A stretch of 43,598 nt of DNA from a virus. The stretch is from positions 1 through 43,598 of the IMG/VR virus record IMGVR_UViG_3300005253_000059. One strand, written 5' to 3'. Position 1 is the stretch's first letter. Each line of letters opens with the position of its first letter. The notes below the pieces were generated by a model. The model did not search any database. It was not told the origin of the DNA and worked only from the letters and a program-made list of their open reading frames with translations. A program made the translations under genes and the position numbers. Below are positions 14,237 to 21,985 of this stretch, piece after piece.

Positions 14237-15841
14237 TTACTTTGGTATCACTGGTCCTGCCTTAAACTTCACTGCTGCTGCTATCATGCGCTGGGCTGTA
14301 GCCTCAAGAATGCCTACCGCTACCAACAACTCAACACCATTATCAGGTGACATCTGATTATTTCGTACGTCAGTAAGCACATCCTTGGCCGCTGTGATCT
14401 GCGCGCCGTTGAGCTTAACGCCTTCAACAATAGTCTCAGCGCCCGCAGCCTGCTTGGATTGTGCTGGCTGCTTAGGGTCAGCAACATCTGGGTCGATGAT
14501 CTGCTTAAGCATTGGCATTAGCTCATCTTCATCATCAGTCCTAGGTATACCACTCTGATCAAGTATCTGATCAAGGGCTAGTACTGGAAACAGCAACTCA
14601 AAGCCGATTGGGCTAGTAAGTATTTTCTCCAGAAGTGAGCGCAGGAATAGCTTGTCCTGGTCGATGATTGGGCCGTGCTCAAGAAAGACCTGGCCACGCG
14701 CTTGCTCACCAAAGTTAATCACTAGAAGCTGATCGACAATGTACCAGTTAACACACCTGATCAGATCATCAAGGATGTCTTCAGCAACAGCAAACGCCAC
14801 GTCGATGTGCGCGGCAGCCTCAGCCTTGGTGCCATGCTGACCTTCAGTGATAGCGCGCTCTGGCAAGAGCCAACCACGTATTAACTGCACATCCCAATAA
14901 CGCAATTGGTCTGTAAAGTCTTTGCCGTGGTTGCCTTTGCTTTCCAGAAAGCTAATGATCCAAGGCCTGATTGATTCAGGATCAACACCGCGCCTAATCC
15001 AGTCTTGAGGATCAGCCCACTTAGCAAAGCTGTTGGGCATAGCCACACCCTTAAGCTTACTACCTAGATTCGCAAGCATATCTTGGGCAAGCTTGAAGTT
15101 GTCTTCTAACGAGCCACCAGCGTCACGGCTTTCACCTTCTGGGTAAGTAATGATTGGGATAACACCAGCAACCTTACGTCCATAGTCGCCCATTCTGATT
15201 GCTGTATCTAACCAGTTTTTCCAGACGCCGCGTATATTCTCATGGCGCGATCGACCGTAAGGGCTACCTGCCTCACTGTCATTGACATAACAAAAGACTT
15301 TCTCAGCAGGTAACTTCACGTTGCCATTCTTCAAACCTGCAAAAGCGCCTGTCTCTTTGTCGAGCAAGATGGTGGTCTTGTCCACCAGCAAAGGCTTAAG
15401 ACGCTTAAGCACGATCTGCTGACTTTCATTCAGATCAAAGATTTTTTCAAAGGAACTGTACCCATAATCCATTGCAAAGAGACTGTTATTTCTAATCCAA
15501 GGCCACATCGAAGTAAGATTGCCTTTGATAAACTCAGCCCACTCATCAGGCGCACCGTCAGTCTTACCTATTGATATGTCAGCTTTCTTGATCGGCGCTT
15601 GTGTGGCAACGCGCGCCATTGCGATTGTTGGGTTAGATCGCATCCTGCGGTAAGTCGCAAACGTACCTGGTGGCGGTTGGCTCAGCCCTGGCTGAGTAAT
15701 CAAGATGGCCATGCCGCCAGTCTGGCCTTTGGTTTGCTCGCCCATCTGTGCAGGCACAGGCGCAGCCGTTGCTGCTCTGAGTGGCTTTATTCCCTGGGCA
15801 AGACCAATGCCGTTACCATTATTGTTGCGTTTAATTCTCAT
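14237..15841 (-). CDS. Portal protein (Mu gp29/DUF935-like)
   Basis: A 534-residue protein, the dodecameric ring through which DNA enters the head. The pattern of the Mu gp29 (DUF935) family is clear: IRNNSLFAMDYGYSSFEKIFD, then PYGRSRHENIRGVWKNW (about 193-209), a long helical middle and a C-terminal region with EGVKLNGAQITAAKDVL and ATAQRMIAAA. ATG 15841 overlaps the upstream stop (ATGA). The gene follows large terminase and four small genes and is followed by a terminator, unlike most phages where the gpF-like gene comes next. Confidence 0.9.
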   Translation of the reverse strand: MRIKRNNNGNGIGLAQGIKPLRAATAAPVPAQMGEQTKGQTGGMAILITQPGLSQPPPGTFATYRRMRSNPTIAMARVATQAPIKKADISIGKTDGAPDEWAEFIKGNLTSMWPWIRNNSLFAMDYGYSSFEKIFDLNESQQIVLKRLKPLLVDKTTILLDKETGAFAGLKNGNVKLPAEKVFCYVNDSEAGSPYGRSRHENIRGVWKNWLDTAIRMGDYGRKVAGVIPIITYPEGESRDAGGSLEDNFKLAQDMLANLGSKLKGVAMPNSFAKWADPQDWIRRGVDPESIRPWIISFLESKGNHGKDFTDQLRYWDVQLIRGWLLPERAITEGQHGTKAEAAAHIDVAFAVAEDILDDLIRCVNWYIVDQLLVINFGEQARGQVFLEHGPIIDQDKLFLRSLLEKILTSPIGFELLFPVLALDQILDQSGIPRTDDEDELMPMLKQIIDPDVADPKQPAQSKQAAGAETIVEGVKLNGAQITAAKDVLTDVRNNQMSPDNGVELLVAVGILEATAQRMIAAAVKFKAGPVIPK

Positions 15842-16026
15842 GCTGAGTCTTTATGTCTTCGTGCCCATGACACCCAAAACGAAGCAGCCAACACTAAACC
15901 GACTACCACAAGTACCCAGGAGCCAAGACGCAACCCCTCAATTATTGTAGTACTGGCAATGCCAAGCATTACCAGTAAGCAAAGCGCGTAGGTCTTCGGG
16001 TCAGTTTTGGAAAGTGGCTTAGTCAT
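15838..16026 (-). CDS. Two-pass membrane protein, holin candidate
   Basis: A 62-residue protein starting MTKPLSKTDPKTYALC (ATG 16026). Two hydrophobic stretches (about 13-29 and 36-53) are separated by a short loop, and the C-terminus is basic (WARRHKDSA). Small size, two membrane segments and a charged tail are typical of holins. It lies just before the portal gene, not beside the lipase, so the lysis role is only a possibility. It overlaps the upstream stop by eight bases. Confidence 0.5.
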   Translation of the reverse strand: MTKPLSKTDPKTYALCLLVMLGIASTTIIEGLRLGSWVLVVVGLVLAASFWVSWARRHKDSA

Positions 16027-16243
16027 CACCAAACCAATCCTCAAGCTTCACGAATTGATGGAAGTCGCAATCATCATTGGGACACACAAGACTGGGCCTT
16101 ACGTAGCCGTTGTCATCAATGTCGTAGTCAGCCAGCGCACCGGCCTTACCACAGTCTGGACAACACACAGACACTTCCTCATCATTGGGGCGACCCCAAT
16201 AACCTGGCTTAACTTCGTCACCTTTTTTGATTGTCAATGCCAT
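16019..16243 (-). CDS. Small zinc-ribbon protein
   Basis: A 74-residue protein with cysteine pairs CCPDCG (about 27-32) and CPNDDC (about 54-59), a classical four-cysteine zinc ribbon. AAGGAGG precedes ATG 16243, one of the strongest ribosome binding sites here. It lies between terminase and portal. A role as a small adaptor or regulator is possible but not shown. Confidence 0.6.
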   Translation of the reverse strand: MALTIKKGDEVKPGYWGRPNDEEVSVCCPDCGKAGALADYDIDDNGYVRPSLVCPNDDCDFHQFVKLEDWFGDD

Positions 16244-16418
16244 CGTCAGAACCTCCTTGTATGGTGCCCTTCAGATAATCACGTGTCAAAATAAAAGCTT
16301 GATCACGACTAAAGCCTTCATCAACTAACCGTCTATAGAATGACCGAAGCATCGGGCACAGGCTGTCAACCACTATCGCCGCGTCTTGATCAAGGCTCGC
16401 TAACTCTTTAGGGTCCAT
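16218..16418 (-). CDS. Small helical protein, unknown
   Basis: A 66-residue protein; ATG 16418 (MDPKELASL) is preferred because AAAGGA lies six bases upstream, while ATG 16424 is too close. It contains FYRRLVDEGFSRDQAFILTRDYL, a helical segment seen in small phage proteins of unknown role. It overlaps the zinc-ribbon gene by 26 bases and follows large terminase. Confidence 0.55.
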   Translation of the reverse strand: MDPKELASLDQDAAIVVDSLCPMLRSFYRRLVDEGFSRDQAFILTRDYLKGTIQGGSDDGIDNQKR

Positions 16419-16436
16419 CGTCATTCCTTTCAGTGG

Positions 16437-17912
16437 CTAGCCCAGGATTATCCTTGCCCCTGTGCCTGGTCCTTGCATGCGCTTGGGACTGCGCACGCGT
16501 CTTAGTCTATGCACCCAATGGCCAAACGCCTCTGATGCATGGGTTATCATCTTATCAGATTTGTCTACGTTGGTGCCAGCGTCATTCCAAACCACGTTCT
16601 CAAAGTCGTTTAGTAGACGTTCACACCTGGAATGAACACGGACATGGGACACTTCCTCAAAGTCTTTTAAGGCCTCATTGGCTGATCCGATCACATCAAT
16701 AGGTGACGGATGGCTAGACGCAAAGCGCATGATGTTGGGCAAGCCAGCCTCTGTCAGTGCCTGTCTGATCACATCAATACGGGTGTGACCTGTCTCGATA
16801 GATCGCGCGCCGCCGGCAGGATCGCCATAAACATGGATCGACGGAAACGGCCCCATATTGTGATAGAAGGCAATGAAGCGTTGTAACAGCTTCTGAAGGC
16901 TAAGACCGTGATCAAATATCTCATGCACCACGTCAAACACATCATCCACTGAATCGTAATGGCCTATCTCGCCGTGCATACCTGGATTGATATTGAAGTC
17001 AAGCATCAAGCACAAGGGCTCACTTGTATTTAACTCTATTGAATCATCCACAGTGCCATCATGGTAGCGCTCGTAAGCAGCACCTACATTGACCAACTTA
17101 GGCGCTTGTTGGTATAAAGGCCACCAAGCAAAGCCGGCACTTACCTTCCTACGCGCAAGCGTTGCAACGTCATACCTTTCTGGGCAAAGAGCCTCACCTT
17201 TCTTGCGATGAAAGACAGGATCGTCTGTTTCAGCGATCGCGCTGGCGATGACATGCTTCCATTCAATGCCATGCTCATGCTCTAGGAAGTTAGTAAAATC
17301 TTTCTTGTGCCAGCGCGTCATCGTGACGATGATGGATGCTCCAGGCTCAGCGCGCGTGTCAAAGGTTGAATGAAACCAAGCCTTAAGTTTGTTTCTGTAG
17401 GTAGGGCTGTGTGCCTCTGTCCAATCCTTGATCGGGTCGTCAATGATGGCTAGGTCATAACCAAATCCAGTGATAGGACTGTTGATACCAACACACTGCA
17501 TGCCCCCACCTTCTGGAGTAATCCAATGCCCTGCTGCATCAGCGTCTTCACGAAGCTTGACCCTGATTAACTTATTAGTGCGCAACTCATCACGTACCAA
17601 CCGGCCAAACTCCCTGGCAAGCTCATTGCCATAGCTGGCAATTACGATCTTAGAGTGAGGCCTGATATCAAGTAACCAGATTGGCAGCCACTTACTGAGC
17701 AACCAACTCTTGCCGTGTCTTGGTGGCGCGTTGACAATTAGCCTGCCCTCATGCGCAAGCACTGTATCCATTGCGATGTTACCCAGATCACAGAGCCATC
17801 TGTAATCATGCCACGCACCATCTGATACTTTCTTGGCATAAGTGTGTGGATGCAGTCGCCATGCCCATTCAGGCAACTCAGGCGCTTTGGGTTTTGGTTT
17901 CTTGATTTTCAT
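16437..17912 (-). CDS. terL: Terminase large subunit
   Basis: A 491-residue DNA packaging motor. Walker A is PPRHGKS (63-69), Walker B LAIIDDP (154-160), and the coupling region TMTRWHKKDF follows (197-206). The C-terminal nuclease has candidate metal ligands Asp305 (LDFNINPG), Asp364 (VYGDPAG) and Asp453 (DKSDK). It cuts and pumps DNA into the head through the portal. ATG 17912 overlaps the upstream gene by 35 bases and has only a weak ribosome binding site, so translation is probably coupled. Confidence 0.95.
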   Translation of the reverse strand: MKIKKPKPKAPELPEWAWRLHPHTYAKKVSDGAWHDYRWLCDLGNIAMDTVLAHEGRLIVNAPPRHGKSWLLSKWLPIWLLDIRPHSKIVIASYGNELAREFGRLVRDELRTNKLIRVKLREDADAAGHWITPEGGGMQCVGINSPITGFGYDLAIIDDPIKDWTEAHSPTYRNKLKAWFHSTFDTRAEPGASIIVTMTRWHKKDFTNFLEHEHGIEWKHVIASAIAETDDPVFHRKKGEALCPERYDVATLARRKVSAGFAWWPLYQQAPKLVNVGAAYERYHDGTVDDSIELNTSEPLCLMLDFNINPGMHGEIGHYDSVDDVFDVVHEIFDHGLSLQKLLQRFIAFYHNMGPFPSIHVYGDPAGGARSIETGHTRIDVIRQALTEAGLPNIMRFASSHPSPIDVIGSANEALKDFEEVSHVRVHSRCERLLNDFENVVWNDAGTNVDKSDKMITHASEAFGHWVHRLRRVRSPKRMQGPGTGARIILG

Positions 17913-18075
17913 GCACTTGTTTCAGTTCTTTTAAGCATTCCTCAAGCATGCTGACTGCAACACCAATTTGCTTTGCAACTTTGGGGTGCTGAGACTTTGC
18001 ATTTGTTCCTTTGTCACGCAACGTCTTAGCGCCCTTAGTCCACTCATCAATCAATACTTCGTACTTGTTAGCCAT
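17878..18075 (-). CDS. Small helical protein upstream of TerL
   Basis: A 65-residue helical protein (MANKYEVLIDEWTKGAKTL); AAAGGAAAC lies just before ATG 18075. It is rich in K, E and Q with no recognised domain and lies directly before the large terminase gene, so it may help packaging or translation of that gene. Function unknown. Confidence 0.55.
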   Translation of the reverse strand: MANKYEVLIDEWTKGAKTLRDKGTNAKSQHPKVAKQIGVAVSMLEECLKELKQVHENQETKTQSA

Positions 18076-18086
18076 CACGTTTCCTT

Positions 18087-18212
18087 TCAGATCAAATCCA
18101 GAATGAGATTAAGCAACCAAGCGATAAGGCCTAGCAGGTGACACCACCAACCAAACTTAACCACTCGCTGCGCCCACTTGGTTTCAAAGTAATTGATTGG
18201 TTCACGTTCCAT
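18087..18212 (-). CDS. 41-residue membrane peptide
   Basis: A short gene (ATG 18212, stop 18087) with AAGGA ten bases upstream. It begins MEREPINYFETKW and has a tryptophan and leucine-rich hydrophobic segment in its last 25 residues (LLGLIAWLLNLILDLI), suggesting one membrane span. It fills an otherwise empty stretch between two genes and carries the GAAAGGAA box of the next gene just beyond its stop. A small holin-like or anchoring peptide is possible. Confidence 0.45.
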   Translation of the reverse strand: MEREPINYFETKWAQRVVKFGWWCHLLGLIAWLLNLILDLI

Positions 18213-18218
18213 ACGTCA

Positions 18219-18524
18219 TCATTCCTTAGAGTGGTCAGCTACCTCTATGTGTCTTTCGTTGCCATCCATGCGAAGTATGGCAAGACCTTCCTCATTGATT
18301 AAAGCTTCCCTAGGAAAGTCATCTTTCCATTCAGTAGGCTCTAACCGCACTGCACCGCAGTTGTAAACAAAGTGGATTGGTTCACCATGCACATCTTCGA
18401 CATGCACACCATTCTTTTCGATCTTTGTGACACGCAGTAGGTCACCAAGCTTTGCCATCCCTGGCGCACCAGCGCCAACCAAACGCAAGATATCACCACG
18501 TTTTACTTTTGAATAATCAATCAT
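18219..18524 (-). CDS. Small SH3-like protein, unknown
   Basis: A 101-residue protein starting MIDYSKVKRGDILRLVG (ATG 18524; AAAGGA six bases before). The KVKRGDILRLVG and GDLLRVTKIEKNGVHVEDV strands suggest a small SH3- or KOW-like barrel. The end is acidic. It overlaps the small terminase gene by eight bases. Function unknown. Confidence 0.55.
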   Translation of the reverse strand: MIDYSKVKRGDILRLVGAGAPGMAKLGDLLRVTKIEKNGVHVEDVHGEPIHFVYNCGAVRLEPTEWKDDFPREALINEEGLAILRMDGNERHIEVADHSKE

Positions 18525-19098
18525 CTTCATTCCTTTCTGTGTCAGTAGATTCAGTAGGTTCAAGTACCGTGCATTCAATCTGTTTCACTCGATCATTTGC
18601 GTTGCGCAGGTGGCGCACCAACTCTGGGTCAGACAAGGCCTTTTCAATAACAAGCCTGTCTTGCTGTAGCTCTTTGATTGATGAATCGACGCCGTGTACC
18701 AAGCGATCATTAAACTTGTCAGGCCTAGCTGCCTTGAGCAAGAACATCAGCAGTCTGTCACTGTACTCTTTGAAGGTGTCAACGCGATCACCCTGGTAAT
18801 AAACAGGATGATCAACACCATCAACAGCGCGCCTATGCGCCGCTAACTCCATGTCATCGAAAGCAATCTGTAATGCATCATCCCACTTCTGGGCAAACTC
18901 AGCATTGCGATTGCGCTCGTCATAGCAAGCACGTCTTGTTATGCCTATCTTCCTAGATGCGTAACTTACATTACCCTTAACTGCTAGGTAATAGTAAAAC
19001 TGTTCGCGCGTTGTCGCTGTGAAGTGTTGCACTGCCGAGCCTACAGGTTTCTTATCACGCGTATTATCGCGCTTTCTTTTTTTATTTTTTACTTTCAT
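18517..19098 (-). CDS. terS: Terminase small subunit
   Basis: A 193-residue protein that recognises phage DNA for packaging. The helix-turn-helix segment VKGNVSYASRKIGITRRACYDE (about 40-61) is followed by FAQKWDDALQIAFDDMELAA and RRAVDGVDHPVYYQGD, then YSDRLLMFLLKAARPDKFND. This order is characteristic of small terminases. The N-terminus is very basic (KVKNKKRKRDNTRDKK). It lies before large terminase as expected. Confidence 0.85.
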   Translation of the reverse strand: MKVKNKKRKRDNTRDKKPVGSAVQHFTATTREQFYYYLAVKGNVSYASRKIGITRRACYDERNRNAEFAQKWDDALQIAFDDMELAAHRRAVDGVDHPVYYQGDRVDTFKEYSDRLLMFLLKAARPDKFNDRLVHGVDSSIKELQQDRLVIEKALSDPELVRHLRNANDRVKQIECTVLEPTESTDTERNEDD

Positions 19099-19497
19099 TT
19101 AATCATCATCAAGAATTGCAGGCATACCAACGCCAGTTTCATCAGGTTTTAATTCTCTGGGATGAACACCTAAGCTTCGGGCTAAGGCAGCTTGACTTAT
19201 ATGTCTAGTGCGCTTTTGTTCCTTCACATTCTCAGCCATATCTTTGGCTAACTGGTTGAGTGCCTTATCTTTTTCGTTTTCTTGAAGCATTGCTTTATCG
19301 GGTGTTCTACCCCGCAAGATAACACGCTCTATGGATTCAATTTTACACTGACCATTATGGCCATTCTTTTTCTGTTTGTAATCTTTCAAAAAATCAAACA
19401 CAAGCCGCAGCACAAACAGAGCAAACAGCCCACCAGCGCCAACTTGCATCCATGTTGGTACACCAACCTCTGTTGTCTCAGCGAGTAAGTACAGCAT
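19099..19497 (-). CDS. N-terminally anchored membrane protein
   Basis: A 132-residue protein starting MLYLLAETTEVGVPTWM. A membrane segment lies at about residues 18-36 (QVGAGGLFALFVLRLVFDF), then a basic polar region and a helical C-terminus with an ALARSLGVHPRELK element that looks like a helix-turn-helix fragment. It is the first gene after the terminator at 19516 and stands before small terminase. A holin-like or membrane-tethered regulator role is possible. Confidence 0.5.
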   Translation of the reverse strand: MLYLLAETTEVGVPTWMQVGAGGLFALFVLRLVFDFLKDYKQKKNGHNGQCKIESIERVILRGRTPDKAMLQENEKDKALNQLAKDMAENVKEQKRTRHISQAALARSLGVHPRELKPDETGVGMPAILDDD

Positions 19498-19515
19498 CAA
19501 GCCTAATAGGATACT

Positions 19516-19542
19516 AAAAAGGGGCCTGCTTACGCAAGCCCC
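19516..19542 (-). terminator. Strong terminator between early and packaging blocks
   Basis: GGGGCCTGC (19521-19529), loop TTAC, GCAAGCCCC (19534-19542). On the minus strand the stem (nine pairs including one G-U, GTAA tetraloop) is followed by TTTTTAGT. It ends the replication transcript and sits just before the packaging genes. Confidence 0.85.
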
Positions 19543-19685
19543 AGGTTAGGCACCGTGTTTGGTTTCGCTCATTGGCTCACTCACGATTACTCACCCCACA
19601 TTGGCCACTGTGAGCAAGTAGGGCCTCACCACCTAAAACCGACGCACCACGTATGTCAGATGATGCGCCGGCGCTTGAATATCAA
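19543..19685. other. Intergenic stretch upstream of the packaging block
   Basis: This 143-base stretch has no gene I could support. It contains an inverted repeat (GCTCAC near 19572 and GTGAGC near 19610) and the palindrome GCGCCGGCGC at about 19670. A late promoter would be expected here but no convincing -35/-10 pair was found. Confidence 0.5.
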
Positions 19686-20078
19686 TCATTCTAACCGAAA
19701 ACCAGCCCGACGCAAACTCATCTTCAAGACAATCAGAGCAAGCTGTGCCCTTCGTTTCTTTTCTGGATCAGAAATATCATCAATCAACCGTGTGGCGATT
19801 CGTATCCCTTCCTTAAGCAACGCCTCAACCCGCGCTTTTCTATCCTCACCTAGAGCAACAGCGCCAGCCACATCACGCGCTTCCTCAGTATACTCAACCA
19901 CTTTATTCAAGGCATCATATTCTTCAGACCCAACCCCAGCCAGCGCCCTGAAGTCTCTGGCGACAGCAGCAGCTTCACTAAGCTCAGCGTGAACCACAGG
20001 CCAATCAATACCCCCGCTTGCGGAACAACCCACGGTTGTGCTCAGCCCGATAACGTACAAGATACTCAGCATCTTCAT
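19686..20078 (-). CDS. Putative lipoprotein with helical domain
   Basis: A 130-residue protein starting MKMLSILYVIGLSTTVGC; AAGGTG lies just before ATG 20078. The hydrophobic start ends at a lipobox-like TVGC (Cys18), predicting lipid attachment. The rest is helical and charged (EEYDALNKVVEYTEEARDV and KRRAQLALIVLKMSLRR). Its first 74 bases overlap the end of the CsrA-like gene in another frame. A longer reading to the right was rejected because it lacks a signal. Possible superinfection-exclusion or envelope protein, by analogy only. Confidence 0.55.
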   Translation of the reverse strand: MKMLSILYVIGLSTTVGCSASGGIDWPVVHAELSEAAAVARDFRALAGVGSEEYDALNKVVEYTEEARDVAGAVALGEDRKARVEALLKEGIRIATRLIDDISDPEKKRRAQLALIVLKMSLRRAGFRLE

Positions 20079-20391
20079 GCTTAGCACCTTGATTAACCCG
20101 GCCTTGCACTTCTTGTTTGCACACGCAGTGCGCGTGGCCATTGATGTAGGGCTCATGGTCGCGCCCATCCCAAAGCTTCTGTTTACAGATGGCACACAAT
20201 TCATTTTCATTCCTTTCGTCAGGGGTTTTGTTGTCAACCAACTCACTACGCATGATCTTAACACTACCAGGAAACTCAAAACCAATCCGCGCTTTTTCAC
20301 CGCGTATGTCACAGAGCTTTATCCGGCCTAGCTCTTTGTCGTTAACGATAATACTGATTTCTTCACCAACATACCTGCCTAATACCAACAT
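20005..20391 (-). CDS. csrA: CsrA-like RNA-binding protein with zinc-ribbon extension
   Basis: A 128-residue protein. Residues 1-53 match the CsrA/RsmA family: MLVLGRYVGE (Leu4 and Arg6 of the RNA-binding strand), DIRGEKARIGFEF and KIMRSELV (Arg48, equivalent to Arg44 of CsrA). CsrA dimers bind GGA-containing hairpins and control translation and mRNA stability. The ORF continues into CAICKQKLW and HAHCVCK, a four-cysteine zinc-ribbon-like part absent from host CsrA (about 61 residues). GAAAGGAATCGC precedes ATG 20391. The second part could be translated separately. It ends inside the next gene. Confidence 0.75.
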   Translation of the reverse strand: MLVLGRYVGEEISIIVNDKELGRIKLCDIRGEKARIGFEFPGSVKIMRSELVDNKTPDERNENELCAICKQKLWDGRDHEPYINGHAHCVCKQEVQGRVNQGAKHEDAEYLVRYRAEHNRGLFRKRGY

Positions 20392-20406
20392 TGCGATTCC
20401 TTTCGA

Positions 20407-20649
20407 TTAAGATGATCTTATGATATTACTAATAATGCACCTGCCTACTTCACTGTTAGCCATCAAAGCAGTTTCTGGGAAAGAGTCATCACACATCACA
20501 AGCCAGCCAGATCGCGTTAGCAACGTGAGGCCATCAATGCGAGTGCCCCACTTAATCCCATCAACCATGTAATCAAACACAGCCCGGCCTACAACTAGAT
20601 CAGCCACGCATTCAAATTCATTCTGTCCTGTCATTGGGTCGATGTACAT
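20407..20649 (-). CDS. Small protein, unknown
   Basis: An 80-residue protein starting MYIDPMTGQNEFEC; ATG 20649 shares a base with the upstream stop (TAATG). The C-terminal half (LVMCDDSFPETALMANSEVG) has no recognised motif. A TTG 21 bases upstream is a weaker alternative start. It belongs to a run of small genes before the CsrA-like gene. Confidence 0.5.
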   Translation of the reverse strand: MYIDPMTGQNEFECVADLVVGRAVFDYMVDGIKWGTRIDGLTLLTRSGWLVMCDDSFPETALMANSEVGRCIISNIIRSS

Positions 20650-20834
20650 TAGCCAAACACCTTTTGCCAAATCTCTTTGAGCTTTTCAGTTTGCATACCC
20701 ACCAAAGGCTGGTTTACATCAAACTGTCTAGCACATTTTTCGATAAAATCAATTTCCCAGTAGGTTAACGCGCCAGAGACATCAGCCAACAACTCATTAA
20801 CCATCTTAATCTGATCTGCAGGAAACAGCATCAT
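20649..20834 (-). CDS. Small helical phage protein, unknown
   Basis: A 61-residue protein starting MMLFPADQIKMVNELL. The pattern ALTYWEIDFIEKCARQFDV and QTEKLKEIWQKVFG looks like a small conserved phage protein of unknown function. The start overlaps the stop of the previous gene (ATGA), so translation is probably coupled. Confidence 0.55.
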   Translation of the reverse strand: MMLFPADQIKMVNELLADVSGALTYWEIDFIEKCARQFDVNQPLVGMQTEKLKEIWQKVFG

Positions 20835-21055
20835 CCACCCCGCCTGCGCTGTGCGCGTTTTTCAATCCGATTAAGAATCAACTGGCCGCGCTCACTGATT
20901 GCCCTAGCCGTCAGTCTAGGTAGCTTGGGATTAACTCGCACCTTGTAGCCTTTGGTGGTGGTCAATGTAAATCCTTTGCACCGAAAATGCTTGCCAGCCA
21001 TCAAGGCTTTTAATCGCAACAGATAAAACACGTCTTGTGATACCTCAAAATCCAT
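20831..21055 (-). CDS. Small basic protein, unknown
   Basis: A 74-residue protein (MDFEVSQDVFYLLRLKALM) with a basic C-terminus ending RIEKRAQRRRGG. ATG 21055 overlaps the previous stop (TGATG). Strands around KGYKVRVNPKLPR suggest a small barrel or nucleic-acid binder. Function unknown. Confidence 0.5.
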   Translation of the reverse strand: MDFEVSQDVFYLLRLKALMAGKHFRCKGFTLTTTKGYKVRVNPKLPRLTARAISERGQLILNRIEKRAQRRRGG

Positions 21056-21390
21056 CAACCCCCCAAGCGCTGTAGCTCGCGTCTAAGCCCTCTGGCCCGT
21101 AAGGCCTGTTTACCCGCCCGCCCAGGCCTACCTGCTCTTACGTGGGCTTCATAGGCTTTCTTTCGTCTTTCAATCCGTCGCCTCAAATCAGCAACGCGCT
21201 TAGTTGTGACCGCTTTGTTTTGCAACGCAATCTTAGGCCCATCAACCAAGCTAATGTTGGGCAGCGTCCACCACTTCGGCGCTTTCGGCACTTTCTTTTC
21301 TTTGACTGATGGCAACGTCCAAGCTGCCCCCAGCGCAGCAGCCATCAACTGTGATCGAAATGCTTTTGTGTTTTTGTTAAGCTCAACCAT
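21055..21390 (-). CDS. Basic arginine-rich protein
   Basis: A 111-residue protein starting MVELNKNTKAFRSQLMAAAL (ATG 21390; AAAGGA eight bases before). The C-terminal 45 residues are very rich in arginine (RRIERRKKAYEAHVRAGR and RARGLRRELQRL), which suggests nucleic-acid binding. A WWTLPN motif lies in the middle. No family recognised. Confidence 0.5.
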   Translation of the reverse strand: MVELNKNTKAFRSQLMAAALGAAWTLPSVKEKKVPKAPKWWTLPNISLVDGPKIALQNKAVTTKRVADLRRRIERRKKAYEAHVRAGRPGRAGKQALRARGLRRELQRLGG

Positions 21391-21640
21391 TCTCTTTTTC
21401 CTTTCTGAATCGTTCACGTATTCCTACGGCATACCCACGCAAGAATTGACTGTATGGGGTATCGTCAGTAATTCCAAACATATTTCTGACATCCAAAGGC
21501 GCACCCCGAATTTGATAACCTCTCTCAGGTTCCCAAATCACCTCAACAATTTCACGGTGATCTACGTCATTGATCTTTATCCAAAGATCACCAAATCCAA
21601 GGTGCTTTTTTAGACATCGGTAAGCTTCATCAATCGACAT
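21383..21640 (-). CDS. Small protein next to the putative origin
   Basis: An 85-residue protein starting MSIDEAYRCLKKHLGFG (ATG 21640 with AAAAAGGAAAAAAATC upstream). It has strands and helices but no known motif. It is the first gene downstream of the iteron-rich region. The iteron at 21658-21665 lies between the putative origin and this start, so it may also be controlled by whatever binds the iterons. Confidence 0.55.
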   Translation of the reverse strand: MSIDEAYRCLKKHLGFGDLWIKINDVDHREIVEVIWEPERGYQIRGAPLDVRNMFGITDDTPYSQFLRGYAVGIRERFRKEKENG

Positions 21641-21649
21641 GATTTTTTT

Positions 21650-21985
21650 CCTTTTTATACTGTTCACATCCGTAGGGGGTAGGGTGTGTGAGGTTATTAC
21701 CTTAAAGGTAATATTATTACTTATATGTTATATGTTTGTTAGTTAATATATTACTGAAAACAGTATACACCGTACCCCCCTTAGACCCGAACAGTATAAC
21801 CCGCCTCTAGACAGCGCCACAGGGGGTGCAAGGGGGGTCGAATCTTGAACAGTAAGACCGCTTAAGGGGGTCAAGTTGTGAACAGTAAGACCCATTTTCC
21901 TTTCCCTCAAAGTGATTATACTGTTCACACTCTGACCCCCCTACAAATGTCTCAAATGGGGGGTGAAACTTGAACAGTATAAACC
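21650..21985. other. Putative replication origin with iterons and AT-rich element
   Basis: The only gene-free stretch over 300 bases (21641-21987). It carries seven copies of TGAACAGTA or its reverse: 21658-21665 (-), 21758-21765 (+, one mismatch), 21789-21796 (+), 21847-21854 (+), 21880-21887 (+), 21919-21926 (-) and 21972-21979 (+). Most are preceded, about 7 bases away, by GGGGGTC-like sequence. Next to them, 21695-21756 is about four-fifths A+T. This layout of iterons beside a melting element is typical of origins, but the sites could instead be operators or phage-specific promoters, since several read AACAGTATAA. Confidence 0.6.
21695..21756. other. AT-rich element inside the putative origin
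   Basis: About 62 bases with few G or C, running from TATTACCTTAAAGGTAAT to TTAATATATTACT. It contains an inverted repeat ATTACC-TTAAA-GGTAAT (21696-21712), which resembles the switch operators but with a five-base centre. It could be where strands first open, or an AT-rich promoter region. Confidence 0.5.

Noticed and set aside
20079-20312. Extension of the lipoprotein gene to the right
   Set aside because: The extra residues lack a signal sequence and overlap the CsrA-like gene extensively, while ATG 20078 is followed directly by a good hydrophobic start and lipobox.
21696-21712. A fourth copy of the ATTACC/GGTAAT operator near the origin
   Set aside because: The centre is five bases, not four, so the half-sites are turned relative to each other. 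It may be coincidence in AT-rich DNA.
21743-21928. A 61-residue minus-strand reading across the iteron region
   Set aside because: Its sequence is just the translated iterons (repeated GLTV and DSTPL-like units), no ribosome binding site precedes it, and it lies inside the putative origin.
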